Part shown: piece after piece, positions 45,837 to 57,490 of the stretch | Position numbering within the stretch: position 1 is the first letter of the stretch | Layout of the letters: every line of letters begins with the position of its first letter | Made by a program: the position numbers and the translations under genes | Assembly: GCA_022579005.1 (NCBI GenBank) | Contig: MU401482.1 | Span: 206,313 to 270,312, forward strand | Direction of reading: 5' to 3' | DNA from: Poronia punctata | Lineage: Eukaryota > Ascomycota > Sordariomycetes > Xylariales > Xylariaceae | Length of the DNA: 64,000 nucleotides | The notes under the pieces: model-generated | Seen by the model: the letters and a program-made list of their open reading frames with translations, nothing else | What the model was told of the DNA's origin: nothing | Databases searched by the model: none

Positions 45837-47776
45837 ATGAATCGTAACAGCACCCCCGAAGCTGGCACGGCCTCAAACCTTCGCCCGCCTTCATCCCGTA
45901 CCGGAGGGGCAGGCTCTAACCTGAGGGCCTCTGCCGACATGGCGGCCCTGGGCGGCTCTTCAGCAACCAGCCGCATCCGCCCGTCTTCGGATTTTTACGG
46001 CCAACAGGGCCAGGCGCAGGGAGGGGCAGATGCTGACTCGCAAGATAAGATGACTCAGCAATGGATCGCCGACATCGATCAATACGAGACTACGTTGGAA
46101 GAGATGGCAGCTGCTACTTTGGACCAGGATTTCAAAGACGAGCTGAGTGCTATTGAACAGTGGTTCCGGGTTCTATCCGAGGCAGAGAGGACGGCCGCCC
46201 TCTATGCGCTACTACAACAAACTACTCAAGTGCAAATCCGCTTCTTCATACAAGTCCTCCAGCAGATGGGCAAGAACCATCCCATGTCTGGCGTTTTATC
46301 GCCAGCCAATTTTGACAAAGGTGTGCTTAATCTCTATTGCACCTGGGGAGTCTGCTTCGTTAAACTGATCTCCTACTGTTATAGACCCCATGTCGAACCG
46401 GTTGAGTGACGCCATGAGCAAGTTGACAGTCGGCTCTGCTCGCAACTCGTTATCGCAGCCCCAGTCCTCTACGAAGCGTCATTCTGGCCTGGACGCTTCT
46501 GCAATCAATTCCATGTTCCCCGATGCCGCCGCGGCGATTGCGACCGAAAAGGCTAGGTTCACCCAGAAAACCGGCAATCAACCACCATCCAACCGAAATA
46601 GCACTGTGGTGGATCCCCGCAACTCGCTTGTGGCGCCCCTTATCTCCGCGCCGTCTGAGGGCATTGATCCGAGTGGGCAGAATCCAAACTCGCCTTGGGC
46701 TACCAACCACGACCAAGGGGGCTCACGCCCAAAGTCTTCCTCTGGGCAGCCGCCTATGGGTCAGTTCGTACAACCGCCGCCATCTGCCGGCCTGCGATCA
46801 CCGCGTCCTCAGCTAGGAGCGAATTCGAATATCCAAAGCACAACACTGAATGCACCCGATAAATCAGCAACTGACTTGCCGCTGTTGTCCCCATATGGTG
46901 CTGGAAGTGGCAATTGGGCGTCCATGGTGAACACCCCCATGAACCCGACCTTCAACACTGGGAATGCGCCCAACCAGGCCGATATGGTCGCGAACGCGAC
47001 AGCGATGAAGCTAGCCGCACTCTCAACGGTCAATAACCGATTCGCGCTTGACGATGTACGCAAGTATCGCCGGACTCGTTCTAACGAGACAAATGGTCAG
47101 AACCAGGGTGGTGTATCTGCTGGTCCTCAAGTACCTGGGCTTGCCGGTGCGAATATTGTTATGGTCAACGAGCACGGCCAGGTGCTGAATCGGGACCAGA
47201 TGTTGGCTCTACAGAGCCCGCAGGTAATGGGCGGGTTTGGCGCCCACCGATCTCGTCCAAACTCACCTGGCATCGCCCTTCAACAGGCAGGATTCCCACA
47301 ACAGATGTCTTTTGCTTCGCCTCAGAACAACGGGTTTCTGAGTGCGTACGACGGACAAAATCCGCTCTTAAGCGGCGGGTTTGGGTCTCTTAATATGGCG
47401 CAGTTGGGGTTGGGGGTCCCTGAGGGATACATATCCGATCATTCCGAAATAAACCGCGGGCGGTCGCCTCGAGGGCGTAGAGGAAACTCTAAGCCGCCTG
47501 AGGATCCTACGGACCCGACCTTACTCCAAGACATCCCCGCCTGGCTGCGGAGTCTCCGGCTCCACAAATACACGGATAATCTCAAGGATATGAAGTGGAC
47601 AGATCTTGTTGAGCTCGACGACGAGGCTCTAGAGAAGCGGGGCGTCAATGCCCTGGGAGCCCGTAGAAAGATGATCAAGGTGTTCGAGCAAGTGAAAGGT
47701 AAGCATTAGCATCTCGTCCTCAAAGCCAAGCCGGTGCTAACCCTCCGTAGAAGCAAAGGCCGATGGTAAGCTGTAG
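45837..47776 (+). CDS. vts1: SAM-domain RNA-binding protein Vts1
   Basis: Three exons: 45837-46320, 46385-47698 and 47751-47776, 607 residues; introns are 64 and 52 nt. The last exon is only 26 nt and adds EAKADGKL. The N-terminal conserved region ([20 protein letters not shown] to [14 protein letters not shown]) is followed by a long Ser/Pro/Asn/Gln-rich disordered middle. The C-terminal SAM domain (about 540-600) begins at [20 protein letters not shown] and contains the RNA-contact segment [16 protein letters not shown]. Vts1 (Smaug family) binds stem-loops with the CNGG pentaloop motif and recruits Ccr4-Not to deadenylate mRNAs. It acts in the cytoplasm and P-bodies. The gene is collinear with tfc4 downstream, about 1 kb away. 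Confidence 0.93.
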
Positions 47777-48784
47777 CCGTCACGGTGCATCTTGCCATCC
47801 ACCCCTATCTAGTAGATATTTAGGTATGGGAGCTAGGGTATCCGCCCTACCAGATGGGGCGTACCATGAGTAACGCAGTTATGGGTTTGGAGATTCAAGG
47901 TCTGTTTTATGGCCAGGGATAGGTATCATAGGTACATTGTAAAAGCGGGAGCAGAAAGGCATCGCGTATAACTCGGGTAGACGTATAATGTCCTCTTGCT
48001 ATACCAGCGACTGCAATATTCATGGGCATTAGGGTAACGAAAAAATAGCAATGTCGAAAATTCTAGCAGCGGAATAAAATAGCTCTATACTACCCACTAC
48101 GTTATTACATGCTTCGAAATTGGGAGGAAAACAATGAATGACTTGTCAAAAGGTTCCTTTTCCCTTTACACACTTTTGCCGCAGGAACAAGTTAAAGTAT
48201 TTATTGAGCCTCAAGTCTATTTGTACGTGCGTGTACTGTACATTTGTATTATTAGCACGGTGACCAGGATGTCTTCTTCATGCATAACATTATTAGTTGC
48301 AAATTATAGTGGAGCGGTTCTTCTCGACAGATAGGTAGGTAGATACGACCCTTTTTTTACCCTGCCACTTTTGTTAGTTGGAACTGGCAACGGCATCATT
48401 TTACGTTAACCTTTGATATCAAGACTTGACCACGCGACTATGCCCGACATAAGGGGGGTAAACTTAATGCAGCGCTTCTAATCGGTGGGCAAAACGCTTG
48501 TATAAAGCATAATGGTTATTGAACCCCTTAGTAAAGGAGCAATTAAACCCTCCCGGTAATTTGTAACTCTTCAATGTGCAGCATACTTTACTCCTTCCTC
48601 ATCTCGGGCTGGTACCCACTTTAATAAGGATACTAGTACCTACTACCTTCGTGTACGAGTAGGATAGGAACATCGAAGCAGGTATATCCTTTGAATCTGG
48701 TATGGGGAAAGAACTCCATTGGGGACCTATGCACGACGGGAAAAGTTGGCATCTCACTAGACCACTTCCATTCAAAAAGTCAAT
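47777..48784. other. intergenic region between vts1 and tfc4
   Basis: 3' flank of vts1 and 5' flank of tfc4. No gene, RNA or notable repeat; AGGTA motifs near 48335 and 48640. Confidence 0.5.
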
Positions 48785-51700
48785 ATGACCGGTCCGACTT
48801 CCTCGGCATTCCATGCGCTGCAGGCGCATTTTAAGAAACGGCAGGCGATACCACGGTCTTCCCCGGGCCAAACTAATGATGACGAGGGGCATCTTAGCCG
48901 TGGTCCCTCTCTCCAGCCAGGGCAGACTCAGCAGACGATGTCGCCGGCCCCTCAACTCCGGCAGACACCATCCATACCAAGCTATTATATAGATCCCCAG
49001 TTGGTTGCTGATGACGACAACCGTGATCAGAATCCCTTTGACCGACCACCGGAACTAAGGGGGGATAATGATACGGGAAGAGAAAGCGCACCTGCACAGA
49101 ACTGGGACGGAGACCTCGGTGGTGCCGGTCCGCACCGGACCATTGGCGATGAGTATCCCGCGCTTCCCCACTTACCACCAACCCAACCACAATGGGGGTC
49201 CAACTACCCAGCCCTTCCGGGTAGCAGTCCAGAGGCGTTCCGCAATCAGCACGATCCTGGAGCGTACATAGAAACGGATGGGAACTTTGGGGAATCTGCC
49301 ACGGACGCCCTCTTGCAGCGACAGTTGGATCTTCAGGACGGTTCTGACCAGGAGAGCGAATGGGAAGATAGACAGGGACGTGATTCGAGATATAGCGACC
49401 CAGATGATGACGACCCACGACGGCGCCGTCGTGGGAAAGGGCGTCGTCAGCCCGCCCGGCGCGGCCAAAAACGTGGTCCTCGGAAGGCTGCCGAGCCCAC
49501 GGGAGACGTGAAATACCGCATCAACATGGCCTCAGAGGCCTATATGAACGGCCGCTTAGACGAAGCTATCGAGTGGGCCGAAGATGCCATACGTATCAAC
49601 GCCGAGACGTACCGTGCTTGGACACTACTCGCCTCGCTGCTCGAAGAGAAAGGTGATCTCAAGGGGAGCTTCACGGCAAGGGTATTTGCTTGTCACCTGC
49701 AGCCAAAGCACGTCGAGGGCTGGCTCCATTGTGCCGAAATCGGAATCGCACTTCGGGATGAGCTCCCAGATGAGGCATCTACTCTGCTTGAACAGTCAGC
49801 CGTCTGCTACTCGGCAGCATTAAGGGCGGATATCAATAACCGCCAGGCGCGACATGGGAGAGCTGCCATTGCCGTCGAAAGGCGACAATACCGCACCGCA
49901 GCTAAGGATTATCTCTACCTTTTGGAGCGTTGCGAGTATGACGTACATGCTCTCCGGTCATATGCTGAAATGACCATACTCCTGGCCAGCGCCGGCAAGA
50001 GAGATTTTTATAAACCGGAGAGCGCGATAGAGTGGTACCGACGTGCATTCTCCCATTTCCAAGAGAATGGCACAGATGACCGGTACCTGGTGGAGTGGCA
50101 AGACATTGACATTTTTGCCAGTCTGTTGGCTTACATAGGCCATACCAAGGATGCTCTCTACGAACTCAAATCGCTAGCGAGGTGGTTGTTGGGTCGCCAG
50201 GACGAAACCTTTTGGGACGACTGGCAGGAGGATGATAGAGAATGGGATGTCGACAATGCCCGCCGTCTGGAATTTGAGGATTACCATGAGGGAATGTATC
50301 CCGAGTCGTCCTATGGCGGCGGTCTCCCGCTCGAGTTGCGGACCAAACTAGCCGTGTATCGTCTTAAACTGGGCGACCTGGCCGAGGCCGAGGTGAGCTG
50401 AGAGTCCATGTTTCGAATTATCGGGCTACTTCTTGTCTAACCAATGACAGCGCCATATCCGCCCCGTTGATCCCGAGGGCCCAGATGGGGCCGAGAGAGT
50501 GTTGGACGAGCCACATCTTGTAGCGGAGGTTGCATCGGCTCTGTATGAGGCAGACCTACGACCTAGAGCATTGCGCTTCTTCGAGCCACTACTAAGCGTT
50601 CCCGACGTTCTGGACTCGGCTGCGTTGCTTGCTGCGGGACGCTGCTATCTGGATGCCGGGGATCAGCGACAGGCTGAAGAATGTTTTGGTGCAGCCATCG
50701 ACGCAGACGAATCGAATGACGAGGCGTCGATCGATGCGCGCTACGAGCTAGCCAAGATGTACGAGGCGGCAAGGGAAGAGCAAGAGGCTTACATTCTTGT
50801 GAACGAAGCTCTGAGACTACAACAAGCTCACGACGACGCCGAGTACAACGACTACGACGAGGATGACATGGCAGAATTTCAAGACAGTGACGATGATAAC
50901 CGATATCGGCACGGTCTCGGTGGCGCCAGAGGACCGCGCCCTCGAAATAATCGCGCTCCTCGTCCTTTGAAATCAAGGGCGCCGAGGCCGCTCAAGCCCA
51001 AACCTACGGGCCCGAACGGTGAGACATATAAAGTCAGCCGGTCACGACCTCGCAGGAAGGTGTTTGCGCGTACTGAAGAGGTAACTCTCGAAGAAAAGCG
51101 CAGAGCGGAGGAACTTGCTGCAGCTTGGAGGACGGTACACGATATCCGAGAGGCCCAGGCGGCTAAAGATGGCCGGACTCAGAGGCAGACTGGCCCTTCA
51201 GATGCATTTATGCAAGCTGCAAAGGAGCTCGTGGACGATTTCAGGTCTTGCAAAGGTTTCTATTCGTGGGAGAAATACCTCATCCATTTGGGGATCGACG
51301 AATTCAAGCAAGTATACGTTCCCAGAAATCGGAATCTCATAGAGATGAAGGAGCGATTGTCGCATAGTAAGTGGTTGATATATATGGACTTGGATGCCGG
51401 CTTTATTCCGGATTGACTGGCTGGCTGGCTGACTAATGGCACTGGTTAGATCTTAACCCGTACGGGCCGAATGCTGAGAGACAGCTCGGAGAACGAACGG
51501 CGGTCAGCTACAGAGGAGTATCGTTCAGCGAATGGCTCGATCTCTTCCTCGAATATGCCATTGGACTTGCCCACCTCGAAAGGTTCCAAGAGTCTTACCA
51601 GGTCTGCGAGTCGGCGCGTGACGCCGAGGTCTTCGCCAAAAACAAAGAGGACATGTTTCTCATCCATGTCACTTGGGCCGGTATAGTACCATGATCCAAC

Positions 51701-52594
51701 GAAGCACATGCACATGGTTCGTCGTTTTTCACTGACACAATTTGTGCAATAGCGTGCGCATTACGTGCCCGGGACGAAGAGACCTGTGTGGCTGCCGCTC
51801 GTTTCCTCATGAGGGATAGGCAATTTGATTCGGACCCGTTCCGCATGTTTGCTGCGCTTTGCAGACTCTGCCCATCTCCGGCGTCCTGGTACGCTTCCGG
51901 GCCGGTGCAGAAGTACATGCTGCGACAGATCAAACTCATGGATCGAGCCTTGACATCCGGTGGTGCTGAAGATAGTGAAGAGGAGGAGGGCAAGACCAAC
52001 ACGGGAAGAGTCTACTCGGCTAAGGAGTTGGACGTCACGCTCCTCGTGCTTTATGGACATATTTTATTCGTGTCGAACAGCTTCACGTATGCTTTGAGTA
52101 AGTGGACGGACAACCCCCATTTTCTCTTCTCTTCTCTTCCCCTTCCCCTTGCTTTCAGCTAAAATCCATTGATAGACTACTTTCTCCGAGCGTACAGCAT
52201 AGATCCGACGAACCAGATGATTCTTCTAAGTGTTGGCCAATGCTACATCCACTATGCGCTCAAGCGGCAGTCTGAAAATCGACAATACCTCCTCGTTCAA
52301 GGATTCGTCTTCCTGCACCGGTACTACGACATCAAGATAGCCTCTGAGGATGCGGCTGAACGTCAAGAAGCGCACTACAACATGGCGCGTAGCTACCATG
52401 CCATTGGTATTCCCCATCTAGCGGCCGAGTACTACCAGCGCGTCCTACGCGACCCACCGGAAGACGCCAGGTCGAATGTCCTAGGACAAAGTGACCTTTC
52501 ACGGGAAGCAGCTTACAATCTACAGCAAATATGCTGGGCAGGTGGCGACTTGGAAGCTGTAAAGAGGCTGAGCGAAAGGTATCTAGCTCTATAA
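48785..52594 (+). CDS. tfc4: TFIIIC subunit Tfc4/Sfc4 (tau131, TPR protein)
   Basis: Five exons: 48785-50392, 50451-51366, 51450-51680, 51753-52097 and 52176-52594, 1172 residues; introns are 58, 83, 72 and 78 nt. The N-terminal ~215 residues are disordered, ending in a very basic patch (RRRRRGKGRRQPARRGQKRG). TPR arrays begin at YRINMASEAYMNGRLDEAIE and continue through the protein. An acidic linker (NDYDEDDMAEFQDSDDDNRY) and a second basic region split the two TPR blocks. The final block carries FLRAYSIDPTNQMILLSVGQ, typical of the C-terminal TPRs of GTF3C3/Tfc4. This subunit lies in the tauA lobe of TFIIIC and recruits TFIIIB (Brf1/Bdp1) to tRNA genes. All exon joins keep frame. Length agrees with Pezizomycotina orthologues and slightly exceeds the yeast protein. 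Confidence 0.92.
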
Positions 52595-52831
52595 ACTTAG
52601 GTACCTGGCCTTTTCCCAAGAGCAGATTATGGCCTCGGTATTAGTACAATAGAAAATAGCGTACCGAGAATTATCCAATCCGTGTGTCCTTCCAAGTTGT
52701 GTGGCATGTTCAAATACACGTCGAGAGTCAAAGTAGTGCAATCGACCAACAACCATACTACCATATGAATATCCAGGTCCCCGTTGCGTTTGTAATTCCT
52801 TTTGTTTTCATTCATTCGTACAACATCATTC

Positions 52832-54034
52832 TCATCCCTCCAAAGGAGCCGTATCGGCAAAGGCAGTGAACATGGCGCCCCTATCACCACTAACACCAGC
52901 CTCAGAAACCAACTTCCTCAAATGTCTCTCCTCTTCTGCCGTCAATTTAACCTCGGAAGCAGCGAAATTCTCCTCTAGATAAGGGATCTTCTTCGTCCCA
53001 GGAATGACGAAGAGACTCTCGTCCTGCGCAAGCAACCAAGCGAGAACGAGCTGACCACTCGTACAACCCTTTTCCCGGGCGACCTGGGCAAAACTATCGA
53101 CGAGGCGCAAATTGCGGGCGAAATTCTCGCCCTGGTAACGCGGGATCCAGTTCCGCGCGTCGTCGGGCGCGAAGTCGGCCGCCGAACGGAACCGACCCGT
53201 CATTATGCCGCGACCGAGAGGCGAGTAGGCGAATAGCGAGATGTCTAGTTCCCGACAGGCCGAAAGTAAATGCGTGCCGGATGACTCTTCCACGTCGAGC
53301 GTCCATGGGTTATACTCGTATTGGGCGGCATGGACGGCGTGGACGGCGTGTGCGCGACGGAGCGTGGTGGAGGATACTTCGGATATGCCGACGTATTTGA
53401 TCTTTCCTTGTCTAGCTCCGCAAAAAAAACATGGATTAATTCATTTATTTATTTTTCGTGAAACGAGAAGGAAAGAAAGAAGGAAAGAAAAGAAAACTAA
53501 CTCAACAAGCTCCTTCATAGCCCCCATAGTCTTCTCAATAGGGGTTTTCGGATCCGCCCGATGGAGATAATACAAATCGATCTGATCCACTCCCAGACGG
53601 TCGAGACTGTCGTCGCAGCATTTACGACAGTACTCGGGCGAGGAGTCGACTTCGAAAAACCCCTTTCCGTCGGGCTTCAGACCGAATTTCGTGGCGAGGA
53701 ATATGTCCCGCCGTCGCTCCGGGTGCAGACGGAACCATTTGCCGATCGTGGCTTCGCTGTCCCCGTATGCGTCGGCCGTGTCCCAGTTTGTGCAGCCGAG
53801 CTCCCAGGCGCGGTCGAGGAGTTTGAGGCGCTCTTCATCCGAACTATGATTTTTCTTTTAGATATATTTCGGGGGAAGGCGGGGAAGTGAGGGTAGGTAA
53901 GGTAGGTATGAGTTGAAAACTCACTCGGCGGCCCCGTATGCGACGCTAATTCCCATGAGACCGAAGCCGATGGCCGGGATCTCGGGACCGTCTTTGCCTA
54001 GGCGGCGGGTGGGTATTTGTTTGGACGGACTCAT
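52832..54034 (-). CDS. aldo-keto reductase
   Basis: Three exons, right to left: 54034-53925, 53843-53502 and 53411-52832, giving 343 residues; introns are 81 and 90 nt. The catalytic tetrad is complete: D58 and Y63 (NWDTADAYG), K89 (ATKFG) and H131 (YYLHRAD). The TIM-barrel C-terminal cofactor region reads FVIPGTKKIPYLEENFAASE, fitting the AKR13/YakC-like group (auxin-induced-protein-like in automatic annotations). It is a cytosolic NADPH-dependent carbonyl reductase; the substrate is unknown. Joins restore GAAESDEERLKLL and KELVEQGKIKYVGISE. Its 3' end faces tfc4 (237 nt apart), and it is followed on the same strand by an SDR gene upstream, but their intergenic distance (0.7 kb) does not suggest one transcript. 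Confidence 0.92.
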
Positions 54035-54736
54035 GTTTTTTTTCCCCCTCTTTCCCTTTTCTTTCTTAGTACTATTCTTTTGCTTTACTTGGACAAGTTC
54101 CGCTAGGTACTTGGGATGGCAAGGTAATGTATGTAGGTAGGTTTATAAGATGTGAAATTAAAAAAAAAAACAAAAGATATATCTAGAAATCTTTATATCC
54201 TTTTAAAATAAATATTACGGTTTTCGCTTATCCTAATGCTTTCTATTTTCCTTGGTTTATTAAGGTCTGACCTCCTGACTTGCCGGCTCGGACTTATAGT
54301 ATGCATTCTGCTTTATGGGCTTCGCCTTTGAAATACGACAGTACTGCAGTTACCCCATCTGGAAATGCCGAGGCCGAAGGACGTCACTTCCGTTGTATCT
54401 TGATGAACGCACTAACCTAACCTAGACTACATTATAGTCGTATTGAATAAAGCAAGCAAGCACAGCCGAAGAACTTGTAGTTTCATCTGGCCTAACTTTT
54501 TGTGATAGGTTCTAGGTAATCCGCATACTACTTGTAGAGGAAGGAACGAACTAGGTACTTTATTGAATTGCATCCATATTGGGTTGCAGTGTCTAGTCCT
54601 CCATCCCAGCTACAACGTCAGTCAATATCCCCCCTGCCACAAAATCCGGTATTTATTATCCTCTCTCCAACTAGCTGTTAAAGTTATGATGGCCAACAAT
54701 CCAGGTGGTTCACATCCTAACACGCATCTACCTTCA
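54035..54736. other. intergenic region between AKR and SDR genes
   Basis: Promoter of the aldo-keto reductase (pyrimidine-rich on the plus strand near 54038-54068, with an A10 run near 54160) and 3' flank of the SDR. No gene recognised. Confidence 0.5.
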
Positions 54737-55823
54737 TCAGCCCGAGCGAGTGTCGAGTGAGGACTGTTGAAGCCGAGTTGACCTATCGTTCTCCCTCCCA
54801 AACCAAAACGGCCGTAAGTCGGCAGTCGGCTCCTCGAGTTCGGTGTATGTGTCGCCAAGGGTAAGGATGACCCTGCCGTTCCAATGCTCGGTGCCCCAGA
54901 GTTCCTCGCGACCATCTATTCCGTAAGTCTCTACGCGCCTGTCCTGCTTCGCCACGGCGGAGTACACAAGGGCGAGACCCACGTGCTCCGGGTCACTCAA
55001 GGGGATGCCACGGAGGCCGAACGTTTCGGCCGTCTCGGCTGGTACCATGTTGGTGTTGGTTGCGCCTGGCGCCACGCCGTTTATGGTGATGTTGTCGCGA
55101 ATTATGACGGGTCGTAGGGCTCGGATGAGTCCCACGAGCTGATTGCTAGACTGTTATTTGCCATACCTTCATTTGTCCGAAAATGACACTTTTTTAGGCC
55201 TCCAGCGCCCGAGAGGGATGAAGACTTACCGCTGCTTTTGTGGCGGAATAGATGGGAAGGGTCATTTCGGGGGCATAAGCCGCAGCACTGGCAGTTATTA
55301 CGATGCTCCCGGGCTTCCTCCCCTTCACCTCGTTTCTTCTCCGCATGCTGCTCCAGGCCAACTTCACAGTGTTGAACGCGCCGCGGAGGTTGATGTCGAC
55401 AACAGAGTAATCCGGCTCTAACAGACGTCCCTCGCTGTCCAGTCTATCGGATATATAGTCACTTTGTCCCATGATACCGGCGTTGGCAAAGACGTAGTCG
55501 ACGTCATTTCCGACCGATTCGAAGTTGCTGCGTAGATCCTCCCAGCTCGTGACGTCGCAACGGTGGAATTTGATAAGGGGACCAAGTCCGTCTTCCTTTG
55601 GCGCTGCCACGTCCAAAACGTGGACCTGAGCACCCTTCCCGGCGAGGATCTTTGCCGTCGCCAATCCAAGACCCGACGCCCCTCCTAGATAGACACCACG
55701 AATGTCGTCTCAGCCATCATTATGTGCAACCTTGATAACGGGCTTGTTTCTCTTACCGGTGATTATAGCTGTCTTCCCCATCTGAGACTCGATATCAGAC
55801 TCCCGGATGATAAGTGATGCCAT
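54737..55823 (-). CDS. short-chain dehydrogenase/reductase (15-PGDH-like)
   Basis: Three exons, right to left: 55823-55757, 55684-55230 and 55138-54737, giving 307 residues; introns are 72 and 91 nt. Classical SDR motifs: cofactor site TGGASGLG (22-29), restored across intron 1; NAG (90-92); catalytic S155, Y168 and K172 (YSATK), with the last two at the usual spacing. The acidic residue after beta2 (HVLDVA) favours NAD+. Fungal relatives are annotated as NAD-dependent 15-hydroxyprostaglandin dehydrogenase-like proteins; the physiological substrate is unknown. The second join (SATKAA-LVGLIRALRP) matches that subgroup. The C-terminal ~30 residues are less conserved and polar. Confidence 0.9.
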
Positions 55824-56641
55824 GATGTGCCAGGTATTCTATTCTTCCCGTAACCAAAGTTTAACCACAAGAAACAAGGGAAAACAGAACAAGAGCCTAC
55901 CCGAGTTTATGCCACGGAACGAACTAGCCTAGGTATATACCTGCACTCTAGGCTTCAAGAGGGGTCAGACGCCATTGCATCATTGGGCATACTATGTACA
56001 GAGCTAGATAATGATCCCAACTGTCACAGCAACTGTTGTCGTGCAGCTTGCATGATGGTTACTCAACATATTGCATATGATCTAGTGGATAACATGTTCT
56101 TCATTGGTGTATTCTTTCCCAAACCGGCCAGAGAATCAGGCTTCCTTCGCCCACGCATATATATCAGTTTCGGCTTGTAGGATAAGATATATCTCTCCTG
56201 ATTCGTGTGTTCCTAGACCAACCATACCTAACTAACTAACCCAGGGAAAAAGATCGATACCACCTACCCCCCTATACTTCGTCTGACGTAACGCGGCGTG
56301 CGGAGTTGGACTCGGAACTCGCATGGAGAACATACGTGTCTATGTAGGGTTATCCAATCAGAAAGTGTAGAGATGTAACATTCTTAAGCGATGTACGTTT
56401 GGCAAGATTAAAAGGAAAAACATGAATAATGAACTATACTACGCCTCCGCACAATCACTCAACGTAAATGTGTCCTGTTATATTTTATAAACAACACACG
56501 AGTACAAAAACTTGCACCTCTGTCCTAGAGATGATGCGCCATAAAAAAAAAGTAAATATAAAGAGACAAGACAATCATAGGTAGGTAGTACTTTGCTCAC
56601 CTATCTCAAGGGAGGCGGAGAAGGAAAAAGAAAAAGAGAAG
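55824..56641. other. intergenic region downstream of the tRNA-Ile/Ala unit
   Basis: 5' flank of the SDR and the region past the Pol III terminator. A-rich runs near 56543-56552 and purine-rich 56616-56650. The ORF at 55983-56180 is unsupported. Confidence 0.5.
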
Positions 56642-56649
56642 AAAAAAAA
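56642..56649 (-). terminator. RNA polymerase III T8 terminator
   Basis: Eight A on the plus strand (T8 in the transcript). It is the first run of four or more T after tRNA-Ile and after tRNA-Ala on their transcribed strand. Confidence 0.75.
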
Positions 56650-56651
56650 GA

Positions 56652-56675
56652 TGGTACAAGGGGAATTGAACCCCT
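56652..56675 (-). other. tRNA 3'-half remnant (T arm plus acceptor strand)
   Basis: On the minus strand, AGGGG-TTCAATT-CCCCT forms a perfect 5-bp T arm with a standard 7-nt loop, followed by TGTACCA, like a 3' acceptor strand. No matching 5' half lies nearby; the tRNA-Ala gene begins its own complete cloverleaf just upstream. It is therefore a tRNA fragment or a tRNA-like hairpin in the tRNA-Ala trailer. The amino-acid identity cannot be told. Confidence 0.65.
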
Positions 56676-56681
56676 GAAAGT

Positions 56682-56753
56682 TGGACTCGCGGGGAATCGA
56701 ACCCCGGACCACTCCCATGCTAAGGGAGTATTATACCACTAAACCACAAGCCC
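56682..56753 (-). tRNA. tRNA-Ala(AGC)
   Basis: Complete 72-nt cloverleaf. The acceptor GGGCTTG pairs with CGAGTCC (two G-U pairs), discriminator A. Anticodon arm CTCCC-TTAGCAT-GGGAG gives anticodon AGC. T arm CGGGG-TTCGATT-CCCCG. No intron. It lies 50 nt after tRNA-Ile on the same strand, without a T4 terminator between them. Confidence 0.95.
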
Positions 56754-56803
56754 GTAAAGACGAGAGACTTGAATTCCCTGGGGGGAAACACAGAGTCTCG
56801 TGT

Positions 56804-56906
56804 TGCTCAGTATGAGGGTCGAACTCATGACCTTCGCATTACCAATGTTATACAATCAGTTTGTATAATATTAGTACGACGCTCTAACCAACTGAGCTAA
56901 CCGAGC
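56804..56906 (-). tRNA. tRNA-Ile(AAT) with a 29-nt intron
   Basis: Acceptor GCTCGGT pairs with ACTGAGC, discriminator A. D arm GCTC-AGTTGGTTA-GAGC. Anticodon stem TCGTA/TGCGA with loop C-T-AAT-A, anticodon at 56872-56870. T arm ATGAG-TTCGACC-CTCAT. The intron occupies 56868-56840, after position 37, and can itself fold into an 8-bp perfect hairpin (TTATACAA/TTGTATAA). Intron removal depends on the Sen endonuclease, one subunit of which is encoded at 22092-22532. Confidence 0.93.
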
Positions 56907-57490
56907 AAGTTGATCTTTGTTGATTGGTGATGACTCGACGGCGTAGAGCAGTCTAAATCACACGAGGGTCGTTTTCTGCTATGTGGGAAATAAAAGCTAT
57001 GATTTTGTAGGATTGAATGGATCTTCAATGACATGAACAAACCAATTAATGTATTCGGCTCCGAGCTGCTTTGGCCAGGAGGTTGATCAGCTATTGAGAG
57101 CGGAGTAGTTTAACCCCACGATCTACAAAACAACTCAAAGTGGGAAAGGTATTTTATCGCAGTCTGTTAGTCAAACCTTATAAACATCCAAGAGGATTTG
57201 AAAGATCTATATAGCACTGTAATATCGGTGTATGTGTGAATCGGATGTCTAATGCCGTTGGGCAACAGGGCAATGTTCTAAAAAGAAAAAGAAAAACGCA
57301 TGACCCGATCAACACCAAGCTATGCGATGTCCGTAATAACTCCACGACGCTGAATGCAATGCAATGCAATGCAACGCACTAACGGCGGCCACTGATCTTG
57401 CCGAAAGGGGAAAATGCTATTAAAAACAAGTTTGTTAAACCAGTTGCCAAACCAAAAGTATAGAGAGAAAAAAAGAATCGGCTGCCATCA
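56907..57490. other. intergenic region between the CLC gene and tRNA-Ile
   Basis: 3' flank of the chloride transporter and 5' flank of tRNA-Ile. A TGCAA pentamer repeats near 57353-57375 ('atgcaatgcaatgcaatgca'). No gene recognised. Confidence 0.5.
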
